DNA of 64,000 bases from Symsagittifera roscoffensis (GCF_963678635.1 NC_087071.1:1044537-1108536), one strand, 5' to 3'. Positions 12,000 through 25,886 are shown, counted from the first letter of the stretch. A program made the numbers and translations. The notes: generated from the sequence alone by a model not told the origin.

Positions 12000-14850
12000 T
12001 TCATAATGATTCGTGAGTTTTATTTCTTTCTAAAGATTGATTTAAAATAGAAATAATTTTAAAACATTTTTAAATCAAACTCAAAAACATCTTCAAAAAC
12101 ACAGTTTGTTAGAAGAATTTGAAATAATTTAGCAATGTGTGGCAAAATGAAACATATGTTGCAGCGACTTGTTGAAAAAGAGAAACACTTTATGCCTCCT
12201 CGAAAAGAGTTTTGCAACTAAATGAAAAAGAGAAAAAGATTTCATTTTCTCTTGAATAATTTGAGTGAGTACTTTTAACAGTTAAGATAAAACCAGAAGA
12301 TTGTTAACCTAATTTATTTTAATCAAAAAATGACATGATCATTTTCACAAAACATACCAGTGAATAAAACTCTCAGTTAGTTTCTATCAATTCCGATTAT
12401 TTTCTGACTTTGGTATCTTACAAACTTTTTATAGAACCGCTCAACTAAGGTTGTGCGCAGAAGCGGGCTGTTAGGTAGAAGATGGACTCTGTTTTTTTTA
12501 AAACTTAATCGCAACATGTTTGTGAATAGAACAAAGTTTCTAAATCTAAAACAAAAAATTATTTTTTTTTGTCGAACAGTGAAACATCTTGAAAAATTCA
12601 CCAGAGAAATTGATGTCATTACACTATAACTTCTGGACTTTTCCAATCCTTTTGAAAAACATTTACAGGTTTTTCTCTTTTAAAAAAATCAACTAAAAAG
12701 TCATCCAATCAGAGCTGCGAAACAAAATACTTTTTGTCATTTTGCTGGGGTTAATAAAACAGCTTGTGATTTTAAATATGTCGATAAATTTTGTTTTCAA
12801 ATCTGAATATAAATACTAATATTTTAATCAAGGTTGTTGGAGACAGATGTAGTATTCAAAACAAATTCCGACATCAGAATGCTTCAAACTAAAGTATAAT
12901 CATAATCTACAGAGTTCTTCTGATAAAAACAGCTAATTCAAAATCACAAAATAATCTCGTTTTGAAGAATTTTTGAACCAAATCAGATTTTTTGTGTGTT
13001 TTCAGAGTGCTGAAAGGAAAAAACCCTACTACAATTTTATCTGGTCATTAGATACAACTGACAAGGAAATTCTTTAGATAATGTGAAATTTTCAACTCAA
13101 TGGACCAAAAAAACTGGTTCATTTTTTCGGGGAAGGTGAAATCTGTCACTTAAATTGAAACCAATCCTGACAGAACGAAACCAAAACTGCCTGCAACTTG
13201 AGATTGTTACCAAATCTGTCAAAGCTCTCAAACTCATTGAAATTTTCCAGCATGTTCGGCAAACTATCATAGATGGCGATAACTCAAGAGTAAATAGATC
13301 AGAGTTTTTAGAAAAGAGTTAGATATGTCTTCAAAAACTTCGAGAAAAAATAGGCTCCAATTAAATCCAGATATAAAATTTTTAATACATGGAAATATTT
13401 GGTTTGCTTCTCAATGAACATTTACAACAAACGATGATTTTTAAAGAAATGGTTGATGTTGGTGTATTCTACAGAAATTGAAGTTTTTTTTCAGTCTCAT
13501 AGCACTTCCCAGCATGATTGGCTGAAATTGGAAACAATTCGTGATAGAAGGCACGAGAACAAATGCTTCACTCAACAGGGTGAAACATCTCTGTTGAGAA
13601 AAAAACATGGTAGGGCACATGAAAAAAGTGACAAGAAACTCGAAAACTCACTCATTTTTTGTTGCAAAAGAAATATTTTTGTCTTTCTAGACAATATTAA
13701 AATTTCCTTTCTTCTTGTGAATTTGAAGTGTCTTCTCGCTTTGAATTAAATTTTTCTGAGTAAAGTTTTGTTTAATAAAGGTTTAAAACTATATTATTGT
13801 ATAAAAAAAATAAGGCCAGTTTTTATTTTATCACAAGTTTTACATAAACACTGGGTACAGAATCGTGACCAACAAAAAACAATCAAATATCCATTAGTTC
13901 AGATTCATGCTTCTTATCCGTTATTATGCCTGGAAGAACTTAGCCGAGAAATTGTGTGGAAGCAAGTTTTCGGTCAGAACTTAGACAACGACTCTTAAGT
14001 TTTTTAAATGAATTGCTTCTTTGCTTGAATTTGCAATTTTTCGGCTCTTTTCCTTAGAAGGCTATAGTGATCCTAAATTATAAATTATAGTTACGTTTCT
14101 TATAAAAAAGAAAGCGGGTCTTGCCCTTCTCCAAGGAGTCTAGATAGTTCTGAAGAGACACGCAATTATCTTGAGCGACCATGTAGTTTTCCTGAAACTC
14201 GCTGGAAACAGAGATAAATTGCGATTTTTCATTGTAGTCTGAATAAAAATTGATCCGAGTTGACATATAGCAGCTGTCAGTTGTCATAGAAATAAGGCTT
14301 CTCGTGGAAAATTATGGCTATATTCAAGTGAAGTAACAGCTTTAAAAACTTTATACACTAAAAGTTTATTCAAAACTTTCCATAGTTGGTTTTTCTTTCA
14401 TATATGGTAATCATGATGACTCATACTGTACGTTTTATGCAGTTTGTTTGAAGAATGTTTCATTAGAAGAAGTGTTACTTTTTTGCAGTAGGAGTAACAC
14501 CTGGTTTTTTCCATAAATGGATGTTTGATTTGAAATTTGAAACTTTCCATATTTGATGCTATTTCTATATACGGTAACCTAGGTAACTCATTTTATTTAC
14601 TTCAATTCTTACTTAATCTGCCAACCAGTTCTTTTGTTTTCTCTTCTACTGTTTATCTTCCATTTATCTAATCTACCATTCAATTATCTACTATTTATTT
14701 TCTTCTAATTTTGCTATTTTTGAGAAGAAGCTCAGTAAAAGACGCTAAACTCGTTTGAATTATCAAAAAAAAAATCAAAAAACAATTGAAGTTTTTATTT
14801 GGTCCCAAAATTCATATCAGACTAAAAACTGCTTTGAACCGTGCTTCCAA
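12000..14850. other. No recognisable feature
   Basis: AT-rich sequence with chance-length frames only. Near 14862-14922 there is a small cluster of inverted CCGCTCAAA/TTTGAGCGG boxes resembling the start of repeat R (1616 and 2358). Confidence 0.5.
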
Positions 14851-14989
14851 TTAATCAAAACACCGCTCAAACTGCTCAAACCGCTCGAAAAACCGCTCAT
14901 ATTTTGAGCGGTTTTTGAGCAGGAGCTGGACCCGGGGAGTTCCAGCATTTTTTGAACTGTCTTTTCTTAGCCCATTGTTTCAATTGCCC

Positions 14990-15840
14990 CATTTACCAAA
15001 CATCTGTCTCTGAGCTCCGTTGTGATTTTATTCCCGCGGAAATAACAAATATTGTTGGCGTTAGACGATTAATTCCCCAAATAGAAGCCTTTTTGTCAAT
15101 TTCTTTTGTCAAGATATAATCTGTTAACCTGGGTGTTTCTGATTGGGTTGCCAGGAATACTTCAGTAGTGCTATGTTTCCTCAAGTTATTGGATGCAAGT
15201 TTCCGCATGTTAAAACGTTTGCTGTAATAAAGCCGATCTAAGACTTTTGTGTGTATTTGCGCACTGTCCGATATGTGTTTGAATGTCTGTGAACATCACT
15301 TTGACAATGTATTTTTCCACTAAACCTCTGCTCATCCACATTTTGATGCTTGATAATCTGATAAGCGGAGGTAAGATACTTCTTGTCATTATTTTCAATC
15401 TTTGTTTTTATATTGTAGAAATTGCCCTCTCAATAACATATTTTTAACGCGTTGTAAACTTTTTTCACAAAAATAGTTAAAAAGTATTTGATTTCAACGG
15501 AATTGAAGTTGATAAGTGCATTTCGTTTTGATAGGTTCTTTTGCATCTCCTTGTCTAGTCACGAGAGTCGTGACTTGATTCGATTTTGTGCTTTTTGGTA
15601 GTACACATTTGAGTTGATACGGTCATTCTTCCTCCTCTAATGATATGCCTGCTGTACCTTTCTTTTTTAGCGTCATTTTTTCATGTTATTCTGATTGCCA
15701 GTTTCATGCTGTTTCATGCCATGACATCTGCATCTTCACTCGCCGACACAAATTCTTGCATCCGCGGTGGATCAGTAGAAACGGACCTGGAGTTACTAAC
15801 ACATCATTTTCGGCGCATTTCCCTCGCAATGATGTAGCTA
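14990..15840 (-). pseudogene. Broken coding-like sequence, minus strand
   Basis: Three consecutive minus-strand open pieces (about 15835-15490, 15398-15210 and 15208-14993) have less biased residue composition than the surroundings; the last reads KASIWGINRLTPTIFVISAG. Frames shift between pieces and stops occur, so no intact protein exists. It lies between the CCGCTC/GAGCGG cluster and a foldback element, which suggests transposon debris. No domain recognised. Confidence 0.3.
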
Positions 15841-15849
15841 GAAAATTAT

Positions 15850-16540
15850 TTGGGACAATTAACGCGCGATGTAATTCGCGCTATTAACGCGTAAGCGGAG
15901 AATTAATCCGTCTTTATATCGTTCCAAATTGGTTGAACGAAGCTTATTTACCATAATTGATTTGTTACAAGAAACGAAATCTATCTTTTTGTACTTTATA
16001 TGTCGTGTGGGGGGATGATTTTTTCAATTTTTAGAAAAAAAATCATTTTATTTAATTTCATTTATTTTTTTTATGTAATGCGGCTGCCCAATAAACATTA
16101 AAAGGCAGTCGGAACATTCAGGGCTTACAATATCAATTCGATTGAACTATATATATATATATATATATATATCAATTTTATGCTCACAGCCACTATATCT
16201 TACAGCCAAAATTAATCTAGAACTAGATAAACAAGACTGCTCGTAGCAGGGTGAAGCCCTGAATGTTTTGACTGCCTTTTAAGGTTTATGGAGCAGTAAA
16301 AACATTAAAAAATTCAATGAAATAAAACAAAATCAATTTTTTTTCTAAAATTTGAAATTTTTTATGAAAATCATCCCCCCACACGCCATACAAAGTACAA
16401 AAGGATAGATTTCGCATCTTGTAACAAACCAATTATGGCACATTAGCTCCTTTTAACCAATGTGGAACGATTTCTAAGACGGATTAAATCTCCGCTGACG
16501 CGTTAATAGCGCGTAATATGTCGCTCGTGAATTGTCCCAA
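15850..16540. mobile_element. Foldback element with about 280-bp inverted arms
   Basis: The left end TTGGGACAATTAACGCGCG is mirrored at the right end by CGTGAATTGTCCCAA. Matching blocks continue inward: AACGCGTAAGCGGAGA against TCTCCGCTGACGCGTT, GGGGGGATGATTTT against AAAATCATCCCCCC, and GGCAGTCGGAACATTCAGGGC against GCCCTGAATGTTTTGACTGCC. Arms are roughly 15850-16128 and 16253-16540, with a loop of about 125 bp holding an (AT)n run at 16150-16172. No transposase frame. Confidence 0.85.
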
Positions 16541-16833
16541 ATTGGCCAAAATGGCAGTCTTTAAACCCCTGTAACTTTACAAAAAATGACCACAGGTGAA
16601 TTATCTTTTCAAATTTGAGCTCAAGACAGCAACACATTTCGAATGATGTAAAAAAGTTCCGTCAAAAATGGCTAGTTAAAAAGTCGAAATTTGTCTGAAG
16701 AAAAAAAAAACCCACCCCGAGCACAAATATTCCGTTACTTTCGCATCGAAAATCGGAACATTAATTCAACTAAATAAAATGGGCTAATCCTAAATGACAA
16801 AACTATTTCATCGAAAACATGTATAATTTTCAA

Positions 16834-17034
16834 CATTACGAGGCCAAACTCTGCACTGGATAGGCGCACAATTCTGTGCCTATATGTTCCTGGATTCCAT
16901 AGACAGGTCTTTAACATGTTAAAATTTTGTCGGAACGATCAAAGAAAAAGAAAGAAAAAAACAAGAATAAAGGGAGCGTCCTTGTTGCGGAATCCGCTTA
17001 CAATGCACAAAGTGCACAGTTTGGCCTCGTAATG
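16834..17034 (+). mobile_element. Small TIR element, CATTACGAGGCCAAAC family, copy A
   Basis: Begins CATTACGAGGCCAAACTCTGCA and ends TGCACAGTTTGGCCTCGTAATG, giving inverted termini of about 22 bp in 201 bp. The interior has a GGATTCCATAGACA block and GTTGCGGAATCCGC. It is too small to code, so MITE-like. A larger copy with the same ends is at 29061-30127 and a fragment is at 1985-2090. Confidence 0.85.
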
Positions 17035-17856
17035 AATCAGATCCTAAAAACATAGACGAATGGCTTTTGTGGTTGACAACCTCCTCACTGTGAACAACAT
17101 GAGTTCAATGGTAAGTCGGTAAGACAATTTCATGCATAAATTTTACATTTCACTAATAATTTTGAAAATACAATCCAATTTTGGAGCAAAATCTTTCTTT
17201 TTTGCATCTTTTGATTTCTTTTAGTGGAAGAGACGAAAGTATTTGAAAAAAATCTGAATTTATAAACAAAAAATCGGTTCAAGTTTTAACAGTTTTCACG
17301 CTAAAATATAACTACTTAAATGATTGTCTCGTCTCCTCTAAGATTTGACATATGAGAAGAAGGTTCGTTGTTTGAACTTCAATTGAAAAAAAATGGTCTT
17401 TAGTAAAAATTTATAATCATATTCAATTCAAAAGATACACCAAGCGTGAAGCGATAAAATTTTATAATAACTCTAAACAGATCTCACTAATTTCAGTGAA
17501 ATTTATGTGCTTGCAGAGAGAGTCGGGGAAAAGGGTTAACTGGAAAATTGAAACGAACGGTGGAGGTATTCTGATTAGGATAAAAAAGCAGACGTCTAAA
17601 TTATGAACTTGTATGCGCGTGAGCATGGGCTGTTTTTTAATGACAGAAAGTATAAAAATGAATTACGCGGAGACGCACTTTCATTCAATTTTAAAAAACA
17701 GTTAAACTCATTTAGCATGTTTCAATCTATATTATCAAAATAATCTGTCGACTGAACTTTTTTTTATTATTGCTGTTGTTAAATTTTACTACAAAATTGA
17801 CTTTATAATCAGATAAACAAGAGCCTCAGACCGAGAAAAGGTAAAATTACTAAGTG

Positions 17857-18963
17857 CCCGCACTGACAAGAATGGATTAGGATCGATTTTACTTTGAATA
17901 AAATACGTTGATTTAATTTAGATCGATTTTAGTATGAAAAAATGCGATGATTAAATTAAGATCGATTTTAGTCTGAAAAAAGTAAGAAGATTAAATAAAA
18001 AAGAGTAAGATTGATTTGATTTAAATTGATTTAAAATCGATTTGAATTGATCTCAAATCCCATCTAAAAAATTGATCCAAATCGATTTTAAATCAATTTA
18101 AATGCATTTTTTCCAGTCTAATTTTTTTCATTTTTAAGGGGATCAAAACGGATTCAGATCGATTGAAATCGGTTTTTTAATTCGAGTTTTATCAACTTCG
18201 AGTTTTAATTCCATTTATTCAATGCTTATCATTTTTCATATTACGTCCATAGCGTATTGTAGCATAAAAAGACCAAATTAAAATATCGATAAAAATCTAT
18301 GATTTTCTGGCATATATTGAGTTTAAAAACTGATCTATATTGACCCTTTTCTTGATTCGTTTTATAAGTTTTGCCCAAAATCTGATTTATCTTCATAATT
18401 ATCTATGATTTAATTGCATAATATTGGCATCAAATTTTCATTTATTATGACCCTTTTCTTGTTTGTAACATAGGGTTTACAATATTTTTCTATAATTTCA
18501 TTGCTTATTTTCGAGCTTAAAATCTGATTTATGTGGATCATTTATAGAATTATATAACATCTGGCACGAGTGTTTATATTTAAAAATCGAGAATAAAAAA
18601 ATCTCCTTAATGTTTTTAAAGGGTATGTCTTTTCGCCTTGTTAGCGAAAAAATGATTTTAGTGGGTCTGAAAATCCATCCAAATCGATTCAAATAGATTC
18701 TTTAGACACTTAAATCGATTTGAAAATTTCAAAAAGATCGATTTAAATTGATTTAAAATGGACTTAAGGGAGTTTTGGATGGATTTTAGTGAGTCGCAAA
18801 ATCCATCGGAATCGATTTCAATCAGCTTTTAAACATTTAAATCGATTTTAATATTATATAAAAAAATTGGTTTGAATTGTTAATTGTTGATCGATTTGGA
18901 TCGACTTAAAATCGGTTTAAAATCAATTTAAATCGATCCGAAACCATTTTTTGTCAGTGCGGG
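17857..18963 (+). mobile_element. CCCGCACTGACA palindrome-rich element, copy 1
   Basis: 1107 bp. Starts CCCGCACTGACAAGAATGG and ends CCATTTTTTGTCAGTGCGGG. The outer few hundred bases on each side are packed with AAATCGATTT-type palindromes (core ATCGAT, also AAATTGATTT). The left side also has a roughly 42-bp tandem unit, GATCGATTTTAGTATGAAAA and following bases. The central part, about 18190-18650, is not palindromic and is shared with the copy at 36061-37121. No coding frame. The flanks allow a TG..TG 2-bp duplication. Confidence 0.88.
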
Positions 18964-21900
18964 TGGCAATAACTTTTCACTCACACCTCTTTACTTTCTG
19001 CGCAAACTCAATAAATTAGACAATTTTTTGTGGATAACAACCTCCTTATTGTCGAGAAACACAATCCAGCATCAAATTGTTATGATTATTTCAAGCATAA
19101 ATTTTACATCCTCTACATTCTAGAGGGCCATATATACCCTATCCTTTAGAAGTTCATTCTAGAAAAAAGAGCGGCAATATGCGAACATTTTCCATTAAAG
19201 TTGGCTTGGAGACCTAAGCTTATCTTGGATACATTGCAAAAAACAGCAAACTTTTCTAAAAAAGTTTAAGCACAATAAACAAACAGTTGAAACGTTGCAA
19301 ATATGCTTGAGAATTCCACAGAGAGACAAAGAGATTTTTGTTTTTCAAATCAAGCGAAAATTATTACTTATTGGTACTGAAAAGCTCTTAATTTTTCCAG
19401 AAAGTTTCATGAATGGCACTTCTTCGCCAAATTCAATCTTTTTGACAAACAGAGAAGGAAAAAATTTGTAGTAGTTAAAATAATTTTAAAAAATTGTAAG
19501 CTAGCAGACAGAAAACGAGTCGATAGCCACTGTCGAAAAAAATTATTCACAAATTTCAGTCAGCACTTTCTAAAAATCGACAGTTATCTTAAATTATGTT
19601 CAACTTAAGCAAAACTAATAATAAGAACTGATAATAAAAAAAAATCTTGACGATAAATACGAACTCCAAATCAGCTGAGCTGCAACTTTGTGTGGGATGA
19701 ATGATCAAACAGTTTTTCCTAATAACAAGTTCAATTACTGCCAGGGTGAAATTGAAAGGGGTCAAAAGGATAAAATTTCATTGACCTAAATTATTGTGAA
19801 ATTTCCAACTTGTTTTTGATACAAAGTCATTCACGTGTTTTTTTGTGACACTTGATTTTCTTATTTGGAGAGCGGAAATTGCCTTCATTTGATGGCATTG
19901 AAAACAAACTAGAAAGTAGGCGCTGAAAAAGCGTTTGATTTTCAATTCGTTCATTGACGCTCAACATATGACTGACAGGCGCGTTAAACTTCATTTCAGT
20001 TGCTAAAAAAGACACGCAGGAATGTTTTGTTTTTACTAAAAGAGATTTTTTACACACTGATTTTAGACAGGTTATTTTTATAAAAGCTCTTCAAGCGATG
20101 AAAATTTGAAACATTTGACTTGCTTGATAGACTGAATAGGTGAAACTTTCTATGAGATCAACCAGCAGAACACCTTGAAGTCATCGCTGGCAGTATAGTG
20201 TAACAATGAAACTTTGAACTTCTTTTTTTATTAGCATGAATGGGTCTCCAAGGTGCTAAGATTATAATAAGGAAACGAAGCACTCCACATAGTTTCGTGA
20301 TCAATAGCTCGAACAGATTTGCCAAGCAAACTATTCAAACGACGAAACCTTGAACTATTTCAAGTGAATTTCTTCGCATGAATCGGTACGCAAAAGTTAA
20401 AGCTAATTTACTAAATTTACTCTTTTAAAATTTGTAAGCTTGCTTATTAGCTCTTACGGATGGGAAAAAATCTGAAGCAAATTATTTAACTTTGAAATTT
20501 GAAACGTCTAAAATTTTCTGAGAAATTTTACAGATTCAAAAAACGGTTACGCTTTTAGAAACTCAAACACCAAAAACTCAAAATGATTTCAGACAAATTG
20601 ATTTTAAAAAGAGTCAAATTGGTTTCAAAGTTCAAACGAAATTTGAAGAATTAAATTAACTTAAACTTAAGTTATGCAAGCGGTTAACAACTGAAACGTA
20701 TTTTGTGACAAAGATAATTTTTTTAGGTTGTCAAAAACATATGTTGTCATCAAGTACTTTCTATGAGAGGGGTTATTTCAAGTCCTTTTAAAATTTTGAA
20801 AGGTTCTGCAAAGCTACTGACACAATGACAATCCTTCTTAAAATTTTTTGACAGCTTGAATTACTTCAGAAAACGTTGAAGACTTGTTAGGCTATCTGGC
20901 TAAAAAAAACTTGGGTATATCTGAAATTGATTTAATAGATTGGATATCATCAAAAAAATTATATTGAGCTCTTCAATTCATCAAAAATGTTTCAAATAAC
21001 TTCGAATATTTTGAAAGGGCTCATAAAACATTACTTTTTTTTATGAACAAGCGACTCAGGCAATCGAAAAAAATTCAAACATTAAACTCACAAAAAAAGT
21101 TTCGTTGAAGATTGGAACAATATATGCTTTGAAAGAATTGTACTTTCCATCATGCTCATGCCATTCCGCCTTTAGTGGAAGTAATTACAGTACTTAAAAG
21201 TTTTCCTAATTATTTCCGAATTTTTTTTTTATTACTAATTATTTCCAAAGTTTTTCTAATTATTTCCGAAAAAAATCGCAAAAAATTTTACATATTTTTT
21301 TGGGTTTCATTATCGATACCTCTCCACCAAGTATAGCTTTATTTTTTCCTTGCTGACGTTTTAATTAGGAGGCTGCCTTATACACAGTTTTTTTTGTAAT
21401 TGATTGAACAGAACTTTAAGAAAAACTCGGTTGAGAAGAAACACTAGAAGAGGCTAAATTGTAATTTACATTTAAAAACTACCTTACTTTACATCTGTTT
21501 CATTTGAATAAATTTTTAAAACAAGATAATCTGCTTGATTGTTTAAACTGCACGAATATTCTTTTTTCTACAACTAGTCACAGTTGCACAAGTTGTTCAA
21601 ACTTTTTTTTGAGTAGTTTTTCTGTGGTTTGATTTTTTTTTATTTGACTTCAAGTTTTGATTTGAAAACAAAAAAAAGTATTTTTTTTAACGTCTCCAAG
21701 TAATTCGAAGCTAAACTCGAAAAATTATGAGGTATTTTTTTTTCAATTTTGATCTCCGAGCTATTTTGATTTCCCAGCTAATTTTCTAGAAAAATATCCG
21801 TGGCATTTGTCTAATGAAACTCTACCCTCCAAACACCAGCTGAAGGTCGCTAACAATCTTTGTTTCATATGAAAATGGCGAAATTCTTCTCCATGTAATA

Positions 21901-23430
21901 AAACATCCAAATTCGATATTTGAGTTCAAATTCAGATAAAAATTTTGAATTGAATTATTATGTTTTAATATCCTACCTTGCATTAAAAAACAAACCAGAA
22001 AAAAACCATCAATTGGAGCCAACTGAGAGTTTATTTTGTGAAAAACCCAGAAAAAAGTTAAGCGACATTTTTTCTATAGCGATGCTGTATCGTTACCAGA
22101 AACAATTCCATCAATTAATACGGTTTTTTTCAGGGCTCTGCAAAGATAAATTGTTCAAAATGTGTTGTTCTATGTGAAAACGATTGCAAAATTAAAAATA
22201 AATTACCTCGTTTATTTCTAAGAAAAACTAGCTTTCTTTACTGCTGATTCTGCTGATAAAAATGTTTTTCGATCAAAGAAAAAAGCAAGTTTTTTGATGA
22301 CTTTTAACTTCCAGTAAGTTGTTTAATCGAATTTTAAGAAATTGACGTCATCTAAAGTTGCAAACGGTTAGTGTCCGTTTTCATTCTGATGTTCTTTAAT
22401 TTTTTTGAATCGGTTGATTTTTTCCGCATATACTGATTCTGCTGAAAAAAATTCAGAAAACTTGTGGAATTTATAAATGTCAGTCATTTTGTCAAATTGT
22501 CTTTTTTAAAAACAATTGCAAAAAGATGGCGCTCTGCTATCATTGACAAAAACAGCATTATTTTTAATTATTTGAAAACTTTTTCCATGTTTCAAAGCAT
22601 TTAATTTAAAAGTAAATCAACTATTCACTTTTCGTTGTTATTGTCTGCAAGTTTAGCAAGACACTAGAACTAATTGAAAACTCAACAAACTCCAATCGAA
22701 TTGACAGTTTTAAATGCAAAAAATCACTCTTCGTTTTTTGTTTTTTTTTAAAGGTAAATTGTCAACGCTTAAGGAGCATTGGACAGTTTTTGCTTTGAAC
22801 CTTACCAAAGTTTTTGCATTAATCGACTGCAATTGATCTAAGCTATCTTCTCTGAGAGTGTCATTTTTTGATTCGAAGCACAAATCAATCTTTTGCGGTC
22901 AGAAGAAGCCTGTTTTTACTTTTTTATGAAAACTATTTCAACAGTGTGAAAGTACAAAAAACAGCAGAAGTGGGGAAATTTGTCACTTTCAGCAACTTTT
23001 TTTGTATGAAAAATTTTTGTTTCAAATGGTCTAGTTTTTAAAAAGGCTATTTGAAAAAAAAGGTTTACTTCCATAGAAAACTTGTTACAGATGTTGGAAA
23101 AGTTTTTTTTTCATATTAGGATTAAACTGTTTCAAATCATATATTGAGACTTCCAAAGAGGGTAGCTTTTGTTGAACGATGTAATTGTCTTATGTATCAA
23201 AATTTCCAGTTAAATTTTGACGTAAATGATAATTGTTTGCAGTAAAAGTATAGCTTCAGGGAGTCAATTTCCTAAGTAAATTAAATGCATAAGTTTATTG
23301 TTTTGAAACTAAACTGAGAAAGTTTTGAGTCATATGAACAATTTTGTACAATGTCGTATAGGCCGAAAAAAACTGCTGCAAGTATCCTAGTTTTGATGGT
23401 TTCAAACTATAGCCAAGTTTACTAGTGTTC
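18964..23430. other. No recognisable gene
   Basis: AT-rich sequence upstream of the membrane-protein gene. Frames are short and Lys/Phe/Asn-rich. No inverted-repeat termini of the families in this window were found. Any promoter or 5' untranslated exons of the gene at 23590 should lie here, but I cannot place them. Confidence 0.5.
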
Positions 23431-23589
23431 GTAAATAATTCATTTTACAGTTTTATTTGTCTTTTACATACAATTTGTCCGTTTTTCCCTACACAGATTT
23501 TTTTCTAATAAATTTATTTTTGGTAGACATAATTGAACCTTTTGAACCTAATCAATTCACTTTTATTATGCATATTGTAGACCATAACA

Positions 23590-23687
23590 ATGGGGGAGGA
23601 TCCTCAATTGTTTTGTATTTTGGGACTGGCCCTCTGTTGCACTGCATTGGTCTTGACGTTGATTGCCTTCATCCCGTTATACGAGTG
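23590..23687 (+). CDS. Claudin-like four-pass membrane protein, exon 1 (start codon, TM1)
   Basis: ATG at 23590 in good context (ACAATGG). It encodes 32 residues plus two bases: a short acidic N-terminus (MGEDPQ), then a strongly hydrophobic helix at residues 7-30 rich in Leu, Cys and Ala, ending PLYE. The donor at 23688 is GTAAGTGTG, close to consensus, leaving phase 2. Its reading-frame quality contrasts sharply with the surrounding sequence. A possible splice acceptor (CATATTGTAG, ending 23580) lies only 9 nt before the ATG, so an upstream non-coding exon or a trans-spliced leader is possible. A short N-terminus followed by TM1 fits PMP22/claudin-type or other tetraspan proteins. The exact family is not identified. 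Confidence 0.72.
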
Positions 23688-24523
23688 GTAAGTGTGAGTT
23701 CATTAATATGTTAAGTGTTTATTTCGTTTTCAAATTTTGCAAACAACTGCAAAGTTTTTCAAAATTTTTTCAGAACACTTATCTTATAGAAAAATTTTTT
23801 GCTTTTTAAAAAAACCATCAGGTATTTTACTGTTTAACAAATAACAAATTACTATGTTTTTTTGTCAGTTTTGCCGAGGCTTTTTTGAACTTATGAAATT
23901 TTATAAATTGCTTTTAAAGTAGTTTTGTGAACTGAAACTGAAGGAAGGTTAGAAGCGACCGCAACACGAGGAGTTCATTGAAAACCAAACATTTTGCTTG
24001 CACTTTATTTTCCCAAAGGAACTGATATTTTGACTTTGGAGAATTTAAACACGTTTGAAGCTGATGTTCAAAGAAGTTTTCACGGCTACATCAGTTAGAT
24101 AAATTAATATTCATAATATAAAAAGCCCGTTTTGTGACATATAATCAATCAGAAGAGTTTAACAAATGAACATAGTAAACAACGCGGAACAACCTGGTAA
24201 TTAATTATTTGAATTGCTATTCCTGAAAAAACTGTTTCACTTTTCTTAATTGAAGAATTATATTTCAAGGGATTTGAGACAACAATATCATGTGTGCTTT
24301 TGGTAATAATTCTGCAAAAAAATGCTTTTTTGTTCTGAATATATGGCACAAGTCATATTTTTTAATACCCCATTGAAAGTGAAAAGTCAATTTTGACATA
24401 AAAAACGTGAGAAGGTTTGTGAAAGTTGTTATAAAAAGAGTTTGTAAAAATTTGATCGCAAATGATGATCGCAAAAAAAAGACAAACATTTCTATCATGG
24501 TTGTATTTTCTCTAACGTATTAT

Positions 24524-24946
24524 CCCGCATTGACAAAAATGGTTTCCGATCGATTTAAACTGATTTTAAATTGAATCGAAATCAATCCAAATCGATTAAC
24601 AATGTACATTTTACGAACTGAAAAGGATTTTAAATCGATTTAAATCGATCTTTTTGAAAATTTAAAATCAATTTAAGTGTCAAAAAATTGATTTAAGTCC
24701 ATTTTCATCCCCTTAAAAATTTAAACAAAATCAGACTGGAAAAATGCATTCAAACTGATTTAAAATTGATTTGGATCAACTTTTTTTAGCTAGGATTTAA
24801 GATCAATTTGAATCGATTTTAAATCGATCCAAATCAATCTTCATTGTTTAGCCTTCACACTTTTTTCATACTAAAATCGATGTAAATTTAATAAACGTAC
24901 TTTTTTCATAATAAAAACGATCCTAATCCATTTTTGTCAGTGCGGG
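24524..24946 (-). mobile_element. CCCGCACTGACA palindrome-rich element, copy 2 (internally deleted)
   Basis: 423 bp. Begins CCCGCATTGACAAAAATGG and ends CCATTTTTGTCAGTGCGGG. Its left end matches the right end of the copies at 17857 and 36061, so it is inverted relative to them. It keeps the AAATCGATTT arrays and the TTTTTTCATACTAAAATCGA tandem unit but lacks the non-palindromic centre. Flanking TAT on both sides is a possible target duplication. Confidence 0.85.
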
Positions 24947-25039
24947 TATGTATATCTAGTAAGTTATCTTTGGCGCGAAGTTTTGATAAGAATTCAAAGG
25001 ACTATCTGATGGATGATTTTTCCCACTGTGGGTTTTAAT

Positions 25040-25490
25040 TCTCTATGTGCTGAGTTGTAACTTTATGCCGAATAAGTTGGTCTATTTATGCAGACAGATG
25101 GCTACGCAGCGCTCTGATTCTTTGCCTTCCGTGATTTGTTTTTACCGTATATTTCATCCGAATAACAAAATTTCTGAAAGAGTCTGCCCCGCAAACTACG
25201 GCTACCAATTCGTGTTCGTTGCTCGAATATCTTTTCTCTGCGGTTTCAAAATAACGGGAAGTGAACGAAATTGTTCTCCTATTTTCAAAACCGAGTTGCT
25301 TCAACATCACCACCAATCAGTTATGGCTTGCGTCACAACCCATTCGAACATCACTGTGGACATCGAAAATTTTCAACTCATGGTTTAACTTATCTATAGG
25401 TTCCCTTTGTCTGCTTAAAGGTGAAAAAATCAGTTCTGTAAAATATTGGCCTGACCATCGCATTCTGTCTTAAAGTGCGAAGGTGCATTA
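25040..25490 (-). pseudogene. Gypsy-type RNase H fragment
   Basis: The minus strand reads TISFTSRYFETAEKRYS, then NEHELVAVVCGADSFRNFV, the classic RNase H region of Ty3/gypsy polyproteins (family pattern: I-F-A-S-R, E-R-Y-S, E-E-L-A-V-V). Upstream in the same direction a decayed piece resembles the CDASHNGL segment of the element at 52.5-52.9 kb. No LTR, integrase or gag is nearby, so it is an isolated fragment inside intron 1. Confidence 0.75.
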
Positions 25491-25886
25491 TTAAGTTTGG
25501 TGCGCCAGTTTTTAAATTAGTTGAGCCTACTTTCTACTCTTTTTGACGTCACGATGATTTTCTTAATGTTTTTTTTATCAGGAAAATCTATAATAATATG
25601 CAGTCTCAAATTATTTTTTGCTGTAAGAGTTCAGATTTCATTTTAAACTCAGTTAATTTACTTTGTTAGAAAAAGAAAGCAAACTCCACTATCGAAAAAA
25701 AGTCACGAAAAACGAAAAACGTGATTATATGTGTAGATGTAAAAAAATGAAGCTAATCATGGGGGTGCCTGCTGACACCATGTATCAATGTAGATAACCG
25801 TTCAGCAGGCTTTGTGTTATGATAAGTGATAGTTTTAAAAATATTAGGACATATAGTACATTTTGTCTTTTTTTAAAAACAAGTGT

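Noticed and set aside
16834-16920. Minus-strand open frame similar to one at 29031-29219
   Set aside because: The similarity is at the DNA level from the shared TIR element, and the frames are not conserved in length or start.
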